From positions 35,593,158-35,657,157 of the forward strand of contig NC_080042.1 in assembly GCF_012489685.1 (NCBI RefSeq): a stretch of 64,000 nt of DNA, given 5' to 3'. Both the position numbers and the translations under genes were made by a program. The notes beneath the pieces were generated by a model, which saw only the letters and a list, made by a program, of their open reading frames with translations, had not been told where the DNA came from and made no database searches. Shown in pieces: positions 23,401 to 35,900 of the stretch; within the stretch, counting starts at the first letter, position 1, and every line of letters begins with the position of its first letter. Source of the DNA: Lotus japonicus (Eukaryota > Streptophyta > Magnoliopsida > Fabales > Fabaceae).

Positions 23401-26400
23401 TGTAACACCCTCTAAACCCCGCATAAATATTATAACTTAAATCAAAGTAAAATGCATAACACAGAGGGTGTCACACTTATTCTCCAAAACCATAAATGAA
23501 AACACCTGTCATGCTCATAATAAATATATAAATTCCAAACTTTAGTGTCATAACATCATATGCATAGCACAGCAGATTTTTTTTTCAACTCCAAAATTAA
23601 ACATAATCCAAGAATAAATAAAGAGAGTTTTCAAAATAACTCTTAACATCAAGGTACAAACTAAGCGTTTCCCCGGTATTACATAACAGAGAATGACTCC
23701 CCTAACTAAACCATAAATGAAAGACTAGCTCCACCAACTAACCCTCGCGAGAAGTTCCACTATCCTCGGTACCTGAGCGATGTCGCATAGAACATCATTC
23801 CAACATAAGAGTGAGAACTCATATCATATGGATAAGCATAATAATAAATAATGTAAAAGCTTATCTAGGTTCCACATAAATTCTTCGCACTCCACTAACA
23901 AATAATAAATTATGTAATTTAATATAATCAATCAATCTCACAGTTATGATAATACTCAATAATTCATAGCATCAAGTAAGCAAATATAATTGTCTTCAAT
24001 TACCACAACATCAAATCTCAAAAAATATCACAATTATCATTAATTAGCATCAACAACTCCCTAACACATATGACTCAAGTGAGACCCATGCAAATGTCTT
24101 TGGTACCAAAGTTGTTATCCTTAGCGGTATCACCGCGTCCACTCCAGATAGATAACCACCAATAACGCCCTCGCTCTTGGCTTCAAAACCACTCCAGTTT
24201 TGGGACAAGTCACTAGCCTCCACGAGAACTAGCAAACATTGCCTCTTGACAACTATGCAGTGTGCAAAACTCAACTAACATGCATATTCAGACCATCTAA
24301 AAGTCTTAATTATTTTAGCATATTCATCACCAGCTCAACAATTCAAATCTTCTCCAATTTCACATAACACACACTTACATGTTATCAATCACACAACTTG
24401 CAATCACAGTAACTTAACAACTTAACACATAACATCAATTCAGAAATAACATCATATAATGAACTATTAAACATATGTAAATTAAATATAATTAATATAT
24501 AACAGGTTCTGCAACTATTATACAAAAACTGGATTCTTCCTAGTTTTCCCCAAAAACTCGTCATCTCCCTGCACCATCCCCCTCATGCGTGTGCTACCGC
24601 GCGCAACCCTCCGCCTGGCCGCGCGCCACCGCGATTTGCGCATGACCACGCGCGCGCACCATATCTTTTTTTGAAAACAACATTTGCACCTAAAATGACT
24701 CATTTTATTCAAAACGGTTATAAACTGTACAGCAACCTAGGCGAATTTTTAAATACCTCAAATACACTCAGAAAAATCCAATATTTGTATCATGGTTCCC
24801 TATACACTTTTTGTAAATCCCTGTAAATTTTCAAGTTTACATTCGAAGTACAAAATTCAGGAAAAATCTAACACTAACAACAGTTCGTGAGAAACGAGAC
24901 AGCGTAACCTATCCTCACTAAAACGCATATAACTCGAGCTACAGACGTCGGAATGACGTGAAACCCGCGGAAAAAGTTTTATAACAGAAAAGGCTACAAC
25001 TTTAATGAAGACTACTTCTTCAAATTCGGTCACTAACAAAGCTCGAAAAAGGGTTCAAGATCTCGTAATGTCCCACGCGCAACCCGCGCATCATGCGCGC
25101 CTATCTTCTACCCCCAAAATTCATCTTAAAATCAAACCCTAACTATTTCAATTTGGGAATTTATGCATCCTAGGGTTCGTAAATCATGCTTCCTATCATT
25201 ACCCACTATCATACTAATCCATAGAACATGAATCCAAACCCTTACCTCTTGAAGATCAAATTCTAGGTTTTCTTTTCTTTTCTCCTCTCCTTCTTGCTTT
25301 TCACGTGTTTTCTCTGTCTGCTAACTTCTCAAATTCTCAAATTCTGATTTCTCCTTTTCTATTTCACTCCTATCCCTTAAATAGTCATACTAATGAGCCC
25401 CACTCCATATATCACCTAAACCCAACAACCTTATCTAATTTAATCTTATCTCTCTCAAATACAAATTAAATAAATTACTCGCTTCATATATCACATAATA
25501 CTTAATTATTTAATAAAATCACTTAATTACCATATATCATAATAATAATTAAAATAAATAATAAATAACCTAATAACGGAAAATGGGGTGTTACAATTCT
25601 CCCCCACTTAAGAATTTTCGCTCTCGAAAATTACCTTAAACGAACAACTCGGGATAGGAATTCCAAAACAGTATCGATTGCGTCATAAACACATATCGAA
25701 TACAAAAGTAATTAGACATGTTAATAACCCTAGTCTATTGACCGATCATGCTCTGATACCACTAATGTAACACCCTCTAAACCCCGCATAAATATTATAG
25801 CTTAAATCAGAGTAAAATGCATAACACAGAGGGTGTCACACTTATTCTCCAAAATCATAAATGAAAACACCTGTCATGCTCATAATAAATATATAAATTC
25901 CAAACTTTAGTGTCATAACATCATATGCATAGCACAACGGATTTATTTTTCAACTCCAAAATTAAACATAATCCAAGAATAAATAAAGAGAGTTTTCAAA
26001 ATAACTCTTAACATCAATGTACAAACTAAGCGCTTCCCCGGTGTTACATAACAGAGCATGACTCCCCTAACTAAACCATAAATGAAAGACTAGCTCCACC
26101 AACTAACCCTCACGAGAAGCTCCACTATCCTCGGTACCTGAGCGATGTCGCATAGAACATCATTCCAACATAAGGGTGAGAACTCATATCATATGGATAA
26201 GCATAATAATAAATAATGTAAAAGCTTATCTAGGTTCCACATAAATTCTTCACACTCCACTAACAAATAATAAATTATGTAATTTAATATAATCAATCAA
26301 TCTCACAATTATGATAATACTCAATAATTCATAACATCAAGTAAGCAAATATAATTGTCTTCAATTACCCCAACATCAAATCTCAAAAAATATCACAATT

Positions 26401-27987
26401 ATCATTAATTAGCATCAACAACTCCCTAACACATATGACTCAAGTGAGACCCGTGCAAATGTCTTTGGCACCAAAGTTGTTATCCTTAGCGGTATCATCG
26501 CGTCCACTCCAGATAGATAACCACCAATAACGCCCTCGCTCTAGGCTTCAAAACCACTCCAGTTTTGGGACAAGTCACTAGCCTCCACGAGAACTAGCAA
26601 ACATTGCCTCTTGACAACTATGCAGTGTGCAAAACTCAACTAACATATGCATATTCAGACCATCTAAAAGTCTTAATTATTTTAGCATATTCATCACCAG
26701 CTCAACAATTCAAATCATTTCCAATTTCACAGAACACACACTTACATGTTATCAATCACACAACTTGCAATCACAGTAACTTAACAACTTAACACATAAC
26801 ATCAATTCAGAAACAACATCATATAATGAACTATTAAACATATATGTAAATTAAATATAATTAATATATAACAGGTTCTGCAACTATTATACAAAAACTG
26901 GATTCTTCCTAGTTTTCCCAAAAAACTCGTCATCTCCCTGCACCATCCCCCTCATGCGTGCGCTACCGCGCGCACCACTACCTACATGCGCCACCTACCT
27001 CGCGCGCAACCCTCGGCCTGGCCGCGCGCCACCGCGATTTGCGCATCACCACGCGCGCGCACCACATCGTTTTTTGAAAACAACATTTGCACCTAAAATG
27101 ACTCATTTTATTCAAAACGGTTATAAACTGTACAGCAACCTAGGCGAATTTGTAAATACCTCAAATACACTTAGAAAAATCCAATATTTTTATCATGGTT
27201 CCCTATACACGTAATGTAAATCCCTGTAAAATTTCAAGTTTACATTCAAAGTACAAAATTCAGGAAAAATCTAACACTAACAGCAGTTCGTGAGAAACGA
27301 GACAGCGTAACCTATCCTCACTAAAACGCATATAACTCGAGCTACAGACGTCGGAATGACGTGAAACCAGCGAAAAAAGTTTTATAACAGAAAAGGCTAC
27401 AACTTTAATGAAGACTACTTCTTCAAATTAGGTCACTAACACAGCTCAAAAAAGGGTTCAAGATCTCGTAAATTTCCCGCGCGCAACCCCCACATCATGC
27501 GCGCCTATCTTGTACCCCCAAAATTCATCTTAAAATCAAATCCTAATTATTTCAATTTGGGAATTTATGCATCCTAGGGTTCCTAAATCATGCTTCCTAT
27601 CATTAGCCACTATCATACTAATCCATAGAACATGAATCCAAACCCTTACCTCTTGAAGATCAAATTCTAGGTTTTCTTTTTTCCTCTCCTTCTTGCTTTT
27701 CACGTGTTTTCTCTGTCTGTTAACTTCTCAAATTCTGATTTCTCCTTTTCTATTTCACTCCTATCCCTTAAATAGTCATACTAATGAGCCTCACTGCATA
27801 TATCACCTAAACCCAACAACCTTATCTAATTTAATCTTATCTCTCTCAAATAAAAATTAAATAAATTACTCGTTTCATATATTACATAATCACTTAATTA
27901 TTTAATAAAATCACTTAATTACCATATATCATAATAATAATTAAAATAAATAATAAATAACCTAATAACGGAAAATGGGGTGTTACA
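23401..27987 (-). mobile_element. LTR retrotransposon with 2.2-kb LTRs and only 170 bp of internal DNA
   Basis: LTRs lie at 23401-25595 and 25766-27987. They begin TGTAACACCC and end GGGTGTTACA, a 10-bp terminal inverted repeat. TTTTT flanks both sides (23396-23400 and 27988-27992). The internal 25596-25765 has, read on the minus strand, a tRNA-Met primer site next to the 5' LTR (tggtatcagag, 25752-25762) and a polypurine tract, aagtgggggagaat, next to the 3' LTR. It has all the cis signals for reverse transcription and no gene, so it must depend on another element's proteins. By eye the LTRs differ at about 3% over their first 195 bp; the second also has a roughly 30-bp extra block near 26965-27005. 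Confidence 0.92.
25752..25765 (-). other. primer binding site of the 23401-27987 element
   Basis: The plus strand reads ctctgataccactaa next to the LTR start at 25766. The complement gives tggtatcagag, matching the 3' end of initiator tRNA-Met as used by many plant LTR elements. Confidence 0.8.
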
Positions 27988-28017
27988 TTTTTGATCAAAA
28001 TTATATTTTAAAATGAT

Positions 28018-29103
28018 ATGATGCGTTTGAACTTAACATTATATCTCTTTAACAGGGCACTACTAGGCAAGTGGCTTTGGCGATGGCGCACAGACGCAAA
28101 CTCTTTTTGGTGTCAAGTGGTTAGGTCCAAATATGTTAGTGCGTGCCCAAAATATTCAGCTTGGTGGCGCGATATTGATGCGGTTTGCCAACTTAATGAA
28201 CTAAATTGGTTTGATGGTGCTGTTTCTCAATCAATTAAAAGTGGGGATGCTACTGATTTTTGGCACGACGAATGTATAGGGGATAAATGTTTGCGTGGTA
28301 CTTTCTATCGACTTTATAACCTTTCCAGGCAGAAGTGGCATCGTGTCAGTGATTGTTGTAGTTGGGAGCATGAGAGGTGGCAGTGGAAATTCTTGTGGAG
28401 GAGACCTCTAGTAGGGAGGGAATTGGGGTGGGAACAAGCCATGCTTAATGTGATTGGGAGAGTGCAATTGTTTGAAGGTGTCCCGGATGCTTGGTTGTGG
28501 CTGCCAAGTAATGATGACATTTACTCTGTTAATTCTGCTTATCTTTTCTTGCAGGAACCTACTTTGTTTGAGTCTGATCAAGATTTTTTGAATATTTGGC
28601 AATCTTTGGCTCCGTCTAATGTGAACGAATTTGCTTGACAAGTGATGCTGGACCGCTTTACGAGCAAGGAAAACTTGTTGAAGCGTCGGGTAATTACTTT
28701 TCTAGCTGATGCCTCGTGTGCCCTCTGTAACAACCATGTGGAATCAGGTTTCCATCTCTTATTCTCATGCCCCTTTTCGATGAGTATTTGGCAAGGATGT
28801 TTACAATGGTTGGGTTGCTCCTTCTTTCAATCCAACTCTGCTCGTGACCACCTCTCCCACTTCAGGTTTGGCGTTAATAAATTGCAGCAACGCTTGTCTC
28901 GTTCAATCTGGCTTGCTGTCATTTGGTCTATGTGGTTAACACGGAATGACTTGATCTTTCGCGGGAGGTCAGCAGATGTGGAGACTGTACTTGAGCTTGT
29001 TAAGCGTCGCTCATGGCAATGGAGTAAGGCGAATATGCGAGGTTTTTGTTATTCTTCCTCTGATCGGTTTTCTAATCCTCTTCTTTGCATTCATGGATCC
29101 TAG
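28018..29103 (+). pseudogene. LINE ORF2 C-terminal part with zf-RVT-type zinc-binding domain
   Basis: From 28048 the frame reads FNRALLGKWLWRWRTDANSF, the canonical region after the RT of plant L1-type ORF2. It continues with SDATDFWHDE-like and RPLVGRELGWEQAML blocks, and DDIYSVNSAYLFL. After a stop at 28636 (TGA where Trp is usual) it resumes with VMLDRFTSKENLLKRRV, CALCNNHVESGFHLLFSCPF (the C-x2-C...H...C zinc-binding pattern) and WLTRNDLIFRG. The first ten codons of the long frame at 28018 belong to repeat copy B, not the LINE. Confidence 0.82.
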
Positions 29104-29176
29104 AGGATGTTTTGCGGAAGCTTCTTTTTGGAATTGAAGTTATTGGGTCTGAGGAATGCTTTGTGTTGGGCTGTAT

Positions 29177-29278
29177 AATTTTGGCATATTCTTGGACCCA
29201 GGGACGTGTTAGCCTTTGCTAAGTTGGGTTTTGGCATATTCTTTGGACCCAAGGACGTGGTAGCCTTTGCTATGTTGG
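29177..29278 (+). repeat. 50-bp tandem duplication in the LINE 3' region
   Basis: ttttggcatattcttggacc occurs at 29179 and, with small changes, at 29229. Confidence 0.75.
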
Positions 29279-29437
29279 GTGGGATTTCTTTTTTGCTGGT
29301 TTACTGTGTGTGTTTCCCATTGCAGGCTTCTGGTTTTATGTTCTCTTGTTTTGTTCGCCTTTTTGTTTCTTCTTGTATTATGGGTTGAGTATCCATTGTA
29401 TTTCCTTTTAATGCAAATTTGACTTATATAAAAAAAA

Positions 29438-29974
29438 GTATGACTGCAGGGAAATAGTTAGTTTAAATTAAATAAACAAACTAATCTTGTAATTCAGCTA
29501 ACAAATTCTTTTCTTTGCAAAAAAAAAAAAAAAAAAAACTAACAAATTCTTTGAATGTTTTTTGCATATCCTGAAAGCTAAAACATTTTTCAAAAGTATA
29601 TTTTCTTTTGGAAATTATGACAAAATCTCAACAATTAAGTTCTTATTTAATTTCCAAATCTGTAAGATATTTTAAGTGACGAAAAAATAAATAACATAAT
29701 TAATCTCATTCCAAAAATTTCGTTTAGTAACAAGTACCAAGATAATTCTAAAGCAATTACTATGAGTTTTCCAACAACATATTGAGAAATCCTACAGATG
29801 TTGCTAGACCAACATTCAAGTGTGAGAAAGATATGAGATTTACATAATGGAAGGAAAGAGCAGAAACAAAGAGAAATAGCAACCAGCCCTTCTAGAAACT
29901 TGTAACTGATGTCTATCTCTAGCCAGGATATAGAACCTATAAACCAAGAGCATCCAATTATAAAATTCAACCAA
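29438..29974. other. 3' flank of the potassium transporter gene
   Basis: AT-rich with an A run at 29520-29539. It probably contains the 3' UTR of the minus-strand transporter. No gene was recognised. Confidence 0.5.
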
Positions 29975-32900
29975 CTAAACATAATATATCATTCCAACTT
30001 CAATAAGACTGATGTGAGGAATGTTAAGAGCCACAGCTGGGCTCCTGCAATTCTTCCTTAGAAATGAGTATCCAATGTCAATGGCAAGCCGCTTCAAGAA
30101 TGAGGATGATTTCCTTGCCTTCACATATGAGTTCCCCAATATATATGCAACACCAGCCTCCTTAGCTTGAACTAAATCTAAGAGCTCTTCCTTAACAGCA
30201 TGGTCCAACCCAGGACTGTTAGGTACTTGAAACCTCACTCGCCGCTTTCTTAGCTGTGGGTTTTCATCATCATAAGTTGATTGCAAACGTCGAAGCGTTG
30301 AAGATCTGCTGCTAGCGATGCTGTCATCCACACCAAAATCTTCAAGCTCAGATACTATCAGGCTTGAAGTTGATTCTAAGCTTCTAGTACTTATAACAGC
30401 CATCCTGCCATCAAGTGAAGAAGCTTCAGAACTTGAGAACTGTGATTCCGCTGCCTCCATCACGATGAACTCTGCTATACTTTGTATGAGATGGTTCTCA
30501 AAATCTCCATCATCCTTTTTAATGTCCTTGTACCCATATCGCACAATGCACCTATACATACGATATGGTCTGGGACAAGCTCGCCCAATCAGGAAGCGTT
30601 CTTCAGATGAGACATGTGGAACAGGAACTGATTTCACACAAACAAAAACCAACACCTGGTGAAATGCGGGGAGGTTGGTTACGAAGTGGGAAAATATTGA
30701 AGGTATCCCCGTAGCAAGCTCAGTGTAGATGAGACCTATCCCTGGGACACGCACAATACCAAGGCTAGGGCCCAAAGCCAGTAACCATTTCAATGAAACT
30801 TTGTTGCGTAGATCATAGCTGTACTTCTTACGAGTACCATAATGCCATACATACATAATGACCAGAAAGATGAAGGATAAGACAAGAGGAACCCATCCTC
30901 CCTGATGCACTTTTATTAGTGCTGCTGATACATATACACCCTCTATCACCCAAAAGAATAAAAGAAATATTGTAGCAATCAGTATGCTTTTCTGCCAGAC
31001 AAAGATTATGATTAGCGCCATCAGAAACGTAGTCACAAACATAACCGTAATACAAGCAACCCCTGCAAACAAAATATCCAGAAAAAAAATTTCAAATTCC
31101 ATAAGACAAATAGAATACAAAGCTATTCAGATGCAGCTCAGAGAAAACCCATGTATGTTGCCATTGTTGAAACACAGGAATCATGCGCAACCCAGTACTA
31201 TTGACTTCATTGGAAAATATGCATCTTCATTGTCTCTTGGATAAATAGGCAAATGTACAGAAAACAGGTATTTCTTCTTAAAAGCAGTAGCAGGAAAAAA
31301 TATATATTTAAGTTGGATTTACCAAAAGATTACATACATCAAATTTAACAAATACTTGAGTAAACTAAAGGCTTGTTTGATTCCTTCTCAGTTTTTTGAA
31401 TTGAAAAACTATGTTCAGAAACAATTTTTAAAACTTGTTTGTCAAATGAAGAAAAGAAAAATAACTATTGGAGCGATGATAGAACTGGTAATCTGAATTG
31501 CACAAAGAATCAAGAACAGGAAGAGAAATCTCCAGAAAATGGAGAAGATTCTTATTCAGATGAAGAGAGAGAGAGTTACAAGTTTCCTAGAGAGAGAGAA
31601 CTAACTGAATTCCACAATTCAGTTCCAACAAACTCAACTAACCAGAAAACTGCTAACAAACTCTAACTGACAGCTATTTATAGCTGTATTACAATTATTC
31701 CCTAATTCATTCCTAGTCCCTACAGACTTGAGTTATTACAAGAGTAATCCAAATGACACATTTACTCGTCAACCCTCCCCTTAGCTGACTTTCTAACATA
31801 TACATTGACTATAGGTTTTCCCTTGATCCTATCAATACCCCCCTAAAAGAACCACCTTGTCCTCAAGGGGAAATGAAGGAAACTTGGCCAACATAGAAGA
31901 AGCCAATTCCCAAGAATTCTCACAAGCTGGAAGATCCTTCCAAGCAATGAGCACCTCCAACTGTCCTTTAGGATTAGTCTTCCACTCCAACAAGTCTGCT
32001 GGTTCCACCTCTAACTCATATTCCTCATTCAACATAGGAGGCAATGGCTGGGGTTGCTATGTAGGCTGTAAAGCTTGTTTCAGCAAGGAAACATAGAAAA
32101 CTGGATGGATCTTGGCATGGTCTGGTAGGGCTAACTTGTAAGCAACCTTTCCAACCTTCTCAAGGATCTGATAAGGGCCATAATATCTTGCTGCTAGTTT
32201 GGCATAGGGTCTGTTGAATATTATTATTAAGATTTAGTTTAGAAATAGAGATATGGTTCAGATATAGGTTTCTATTATAGATTAGTATCTTCAAGATTTA
32301 GAAAGATATAGTTTAGATATCTCTTTTACATCTATATATATTGTACAAGTTTATCAATATATGAAATATCAGAAATTATCATATTCAAGTTGGTATCCAG
32401 AGCTAGTTTTTAGGTTTCTTTCTCTCTTTACTGGTTTGTTGTTCCAGCAGCCACTATGCCGCTGCCGCTCGTTTTTCCGGTGGTTAAGTGATTTCACGAC
32501 CACCGCCATCAGAACCAGAGGCCGCCGATCTGCTCTCCGACGAAATTTCAACTTCGTCCGACCACCCACGCGCCGCCACAGCACCACAGCTTCGCAGGCG
32601 CGTGAGTGCCACGCGCCGCCTTCCAAGCCGCCACGCGCCGTTTTTCCGCCACCAGAGTGATCGCCCGGCCTTCCTCTTTCCCTTTTGGCCACGTTTGGTT
32701 TGTGGGTCTTCTGTCTTGACCCGGTTTCGTGCCACCTCTCATTGTTGACAAAGTTTGGTTTGATTTGGTTTGTTTTTAGGTGCTGTTTTGCATCTGTTTG
32801 GACGTCCTCCTTGACGGCTCCCATCGTTTGCCCAATTTTGTTTATTTGTGCTTTGTCTCTTTGGTATTTTTCCTCTTTTCTTCATGGCTGAAGAGAAGAA

Positions 32901-35900
32901 GAGTTTGGTGTCTTATGCTTTTTCCGGATCTCCTAAAGTTACCTCGGAAAAGCTTAATGGAAAGAACTAAATGAGTTGGCGTGATGCTGTTGACATTTGG
33001 TTTGTTGGTCAGGGATTATCTGACCATCTTTCTTTCAAGGTTTCTGACATTGATGCTTCTAAAAAAGACGATTGGAAGAAAGTTGATGCTCAGCTTGTAT
33101 CCTTGTTATGGCAGTCGATTGAACCGAGTTTGATGCTTCACTTTCGCACTTACAAAACTTGTTATGATATTTGGAAGACAGCTGAAACCTTTTATGCGAA
33201 TGATGTTCAAAGGCTTTATGAGACAGCTCGAGGTATATCGTCTCTTCATATGACAGATTCTGACCTGCCCTCCTATCTGAAGAAGGCTCAGTCTCTTTGT
33301 GATGAAGTCAAACTGATGTTGGAAAATGATGATGTAAAGGAGATGAAAAAGAAGATTGATAATATGCTCATGGTACTTGTTCTCCATGGCCTCCATAAAG
33401 ACTATGAATCTATTCGGAATCAAACTCTGACAAATCCTGCTATCCGATACATGCTCCTGAACAAAAGCTCGAATCTGAGGAACATCGTATTTCTGCTAGT
33501 GAATACAAGGAATTTCTTCAACTTAAGGAAGCTCAACAATCCTCTTCCTCAGCCACCGTAGCACATGCTGGTAATTCTACCCTTTGTCTTTCTCAATCTG
33601 CAGGATCGTGGATTTTAGATTCTGGTGCTTCTGAACATATGGCTGGTAATCCTTCCCTTTTCAATAATTTGACACCTCCTAAAGCACCTCATAGTGTTAC
33701 TCTTGCTGATGGATCTAAAGCACAAGTCAAGGGCATTGGTCAAGATTCACCCCTTTCCTCTTTATCATTAGATTATGTCTTCTTTGTACCTGGTTCCCCT
33801 TTTAATTTAATTTCCATAAGCCGACTTACTCGTGCTTTGAATTGTTCCATAACCTTTGTTTCTGATTCTTTTCTCATACAGGACCGAAGTACCGGGAAGA
33901 CGATTGGAGTTGGATATGAATCACGTGGTCTCTATTACATGCAACCTTATCTATCAACACTATGTGCAGTCTCTGAGTCTCCTGATCTTTTGCATCGTCG
34001 GTTGGGTCACCCAAGTCTTGGAAGGTTGAAGCAAATGGTTCCGAAGCTTTCCCACTTGAAGACATTGGAGTGTGAGTCATGTCAACTTGGAAAGCATGTT
34101 AGAGCATCCTTTCCATCTAGTATTAGTAGTCCCACTGTATCACCGTTTGACCTCGTTTATTCTGATGTTTGGGGTCCAAGTTGTGTTACGTCAGTTTTAG
34201 GATTTAGGTATTATGTTACCTTCATTGATGACTTTTCAAGATGTACTTGGTTATTTTTAATGAAAGATCGTTCTGAGTTATTTGATGTTTTTAAGACTTT
34301 TTGCTTTGAGATCAAGAACCAATTTGGAAAGACTATTCGCGCTTTACGCAACGATAATGCAAAAGAATATTTCTCTGCGCAGTTTACTTCATTCTTGGCA
34401 TCTCATGGCATCATTCATCAATCCAGTTGCCCTCATACACCACAACAAAATGGTGTGGCTGAACGTAAGCATCGTCATTTGGTAGACACAGCCCGAACTT
34501 TATTAATCACTGCTAACGCGCCATTGAAGTTTTGGAGTGATGCCATTCTTACTGCATGTTATTTGATCAATCGCATGCCATCTGCTGCTCTTGGTAATAA
34601 GGTTCCTCACAGTATTTTGCACCCTCAAGACACACTTTATGTTGTTCCTCTCCGGGGTGTTTGGCTCTACCTGCTTTGTTCATAATCTTTCCCCTGGATG
34701 TGACAAGTTGGCTGCACGAGCTATTAAATGTATATTTCTTGGATACTCTCGCTGTCAGAAGGGATACCGGTGTTGCTCACCAACTACACAACGGTTCTAT
34801 GTGAGTGCGGATGTTACTTTCTTTGAGAATAAACCATTCTTTGACTCAGCATCCGACGTGGCTTCACAGGATTTTATTGACCCTGGTATTACATCTCCAG
34901 TATTACCTGTGCCACTCGGTGACTCTCGTCGATTTGGTATTACTTATGAGCGACGACGATCAGACATATCAGGACCTTCTCCTATAGTTGAGACTCGTGA
35001 TTCAAATCCAGCTCCAACATCTCCTCCTGCTGCGGTCCTCCCTGATCCTCTTGATGACCAGCCTATTGCTCTTCGTAAAAGTAATCGTTCCACAGTTAAT
35101 CCTCATCCCATTTATAACTTCCTAAGTTATCATCGCATATCACCTTCCTATTGTTCCTTTGTGTCTGCCCTGTCTTCTATTACTATCCCTAAAACAGTTC
35201 AAGAAGCACTTTCACATCCTGGATGGAGACAAGCTATGATTGACGAGATGACTGCCTTGGAAGCCAATCATACGTGGACACTTCTTCCACTTCCTCATGG
35301 TAAATCTACAGTTGGATGTCGATGGGTCTTTACCATTAAGGTTGGCCCTGATGGACAGGTGGATCGCTTAAAGGCCCGACTTGTTGCCAAAGGGTACACT
35401 CAGATATATGGTATGGATTATGGTGATACTTTCTCTCCCGTTGCTAAGATGGCATCTGTTCGTTTGTTTTTAGCTATTGCTGCCATTCGCCATTGGCCGT
35501 TGTATCAACTTGATATTAAGAACGCTTTCTTACATGGTGATTTAGAGGAGGAGATTTATATGGAGCAACCACCTGGGTTTGTTGCTCAGGGGGAGTTAGG
35601 TAAGGTTTGCCGGTTGAAGAAATCTCTATATGGTTTAAAACAGTCACCTCGAGCTTGGTTTGGGAAGTTTAGCAAAGTCATTCAAGAGTTTGGCATGATT
35701 CGTTGTGAAGCCGATCATTCTGTGTTTCTTAAACGCTCATCATCCAATCAATCCATTTATCTTGTCGTGTATGTGGACGATATTGTCATTACAGGTGATG
35801 ATCAAAAGGGTATTGAGGAGTTGAAACAACACTTGTTCAAGAACTTTCAAACTAAAGATCTTGGTCAGTTACGATACTTTCTTGGGATTGAGGTGGCACA

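Larger units (their letters stand above)
22155..28038 (-). mobile_element. dispersed repeat, copy B, itself split by the 23401-27987 element
   Basis: On the minus strand it begins TGTTAAGTTCAAACGC at 28038 and ends ...TTTACTTACA at 22155, giving TG...CA termini. It interrupts the LINE. Without the inner insertion it is about 1.3 kb. It has an oligo-G stretch near its 22155 end (gaaagggggggaggggg, about 22174-22192), a tandem run of aggacttctcctacaag variants (about 22380-22490), and no conserved coding sequence. A clear target duplication was not found, so the insertion is probably old. Confidence 0.72.
17650..29437 (+). mobile_element. decayed L1-type LINE, interrupted by later insertions
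   Basis: The LINE runs from about 17650 to 22154 and resumes at 28039-29437, where it ends in a short A-tail. In order it has an ORF1 relic, an APE-type endonuclease, a reverse transcriptase and, after the insertion, a zinc-binding RT-associated C-terminal domain. The two halves join within the conserved GLGIK...FNRALLGKWLWRW region, so the 22155-28038 insertion came later. Many stops and frameshifts mean it cannot act on its own. Confidence 0.88.

Noticed and set aside
26954..27214. 86-aa ORF rich in Arg/Ala/Pro
   Set aside because: It lies in the GCGCGC-rich block of the LTR, and the equivalent region of the other LTR does not keep the frame.
29975..31120. stand-alone 381-aa gene
   Set aside because: It is the last exon of the potassium transporter. 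The first 19 residues of that frame are intron sequence before the acceptor at 31063.
32369..32824. 151-aa minus-strand ORF
   Set aside because: Antisense to the copia-1 LTR and leader. It is open only because of GC-rich composition.
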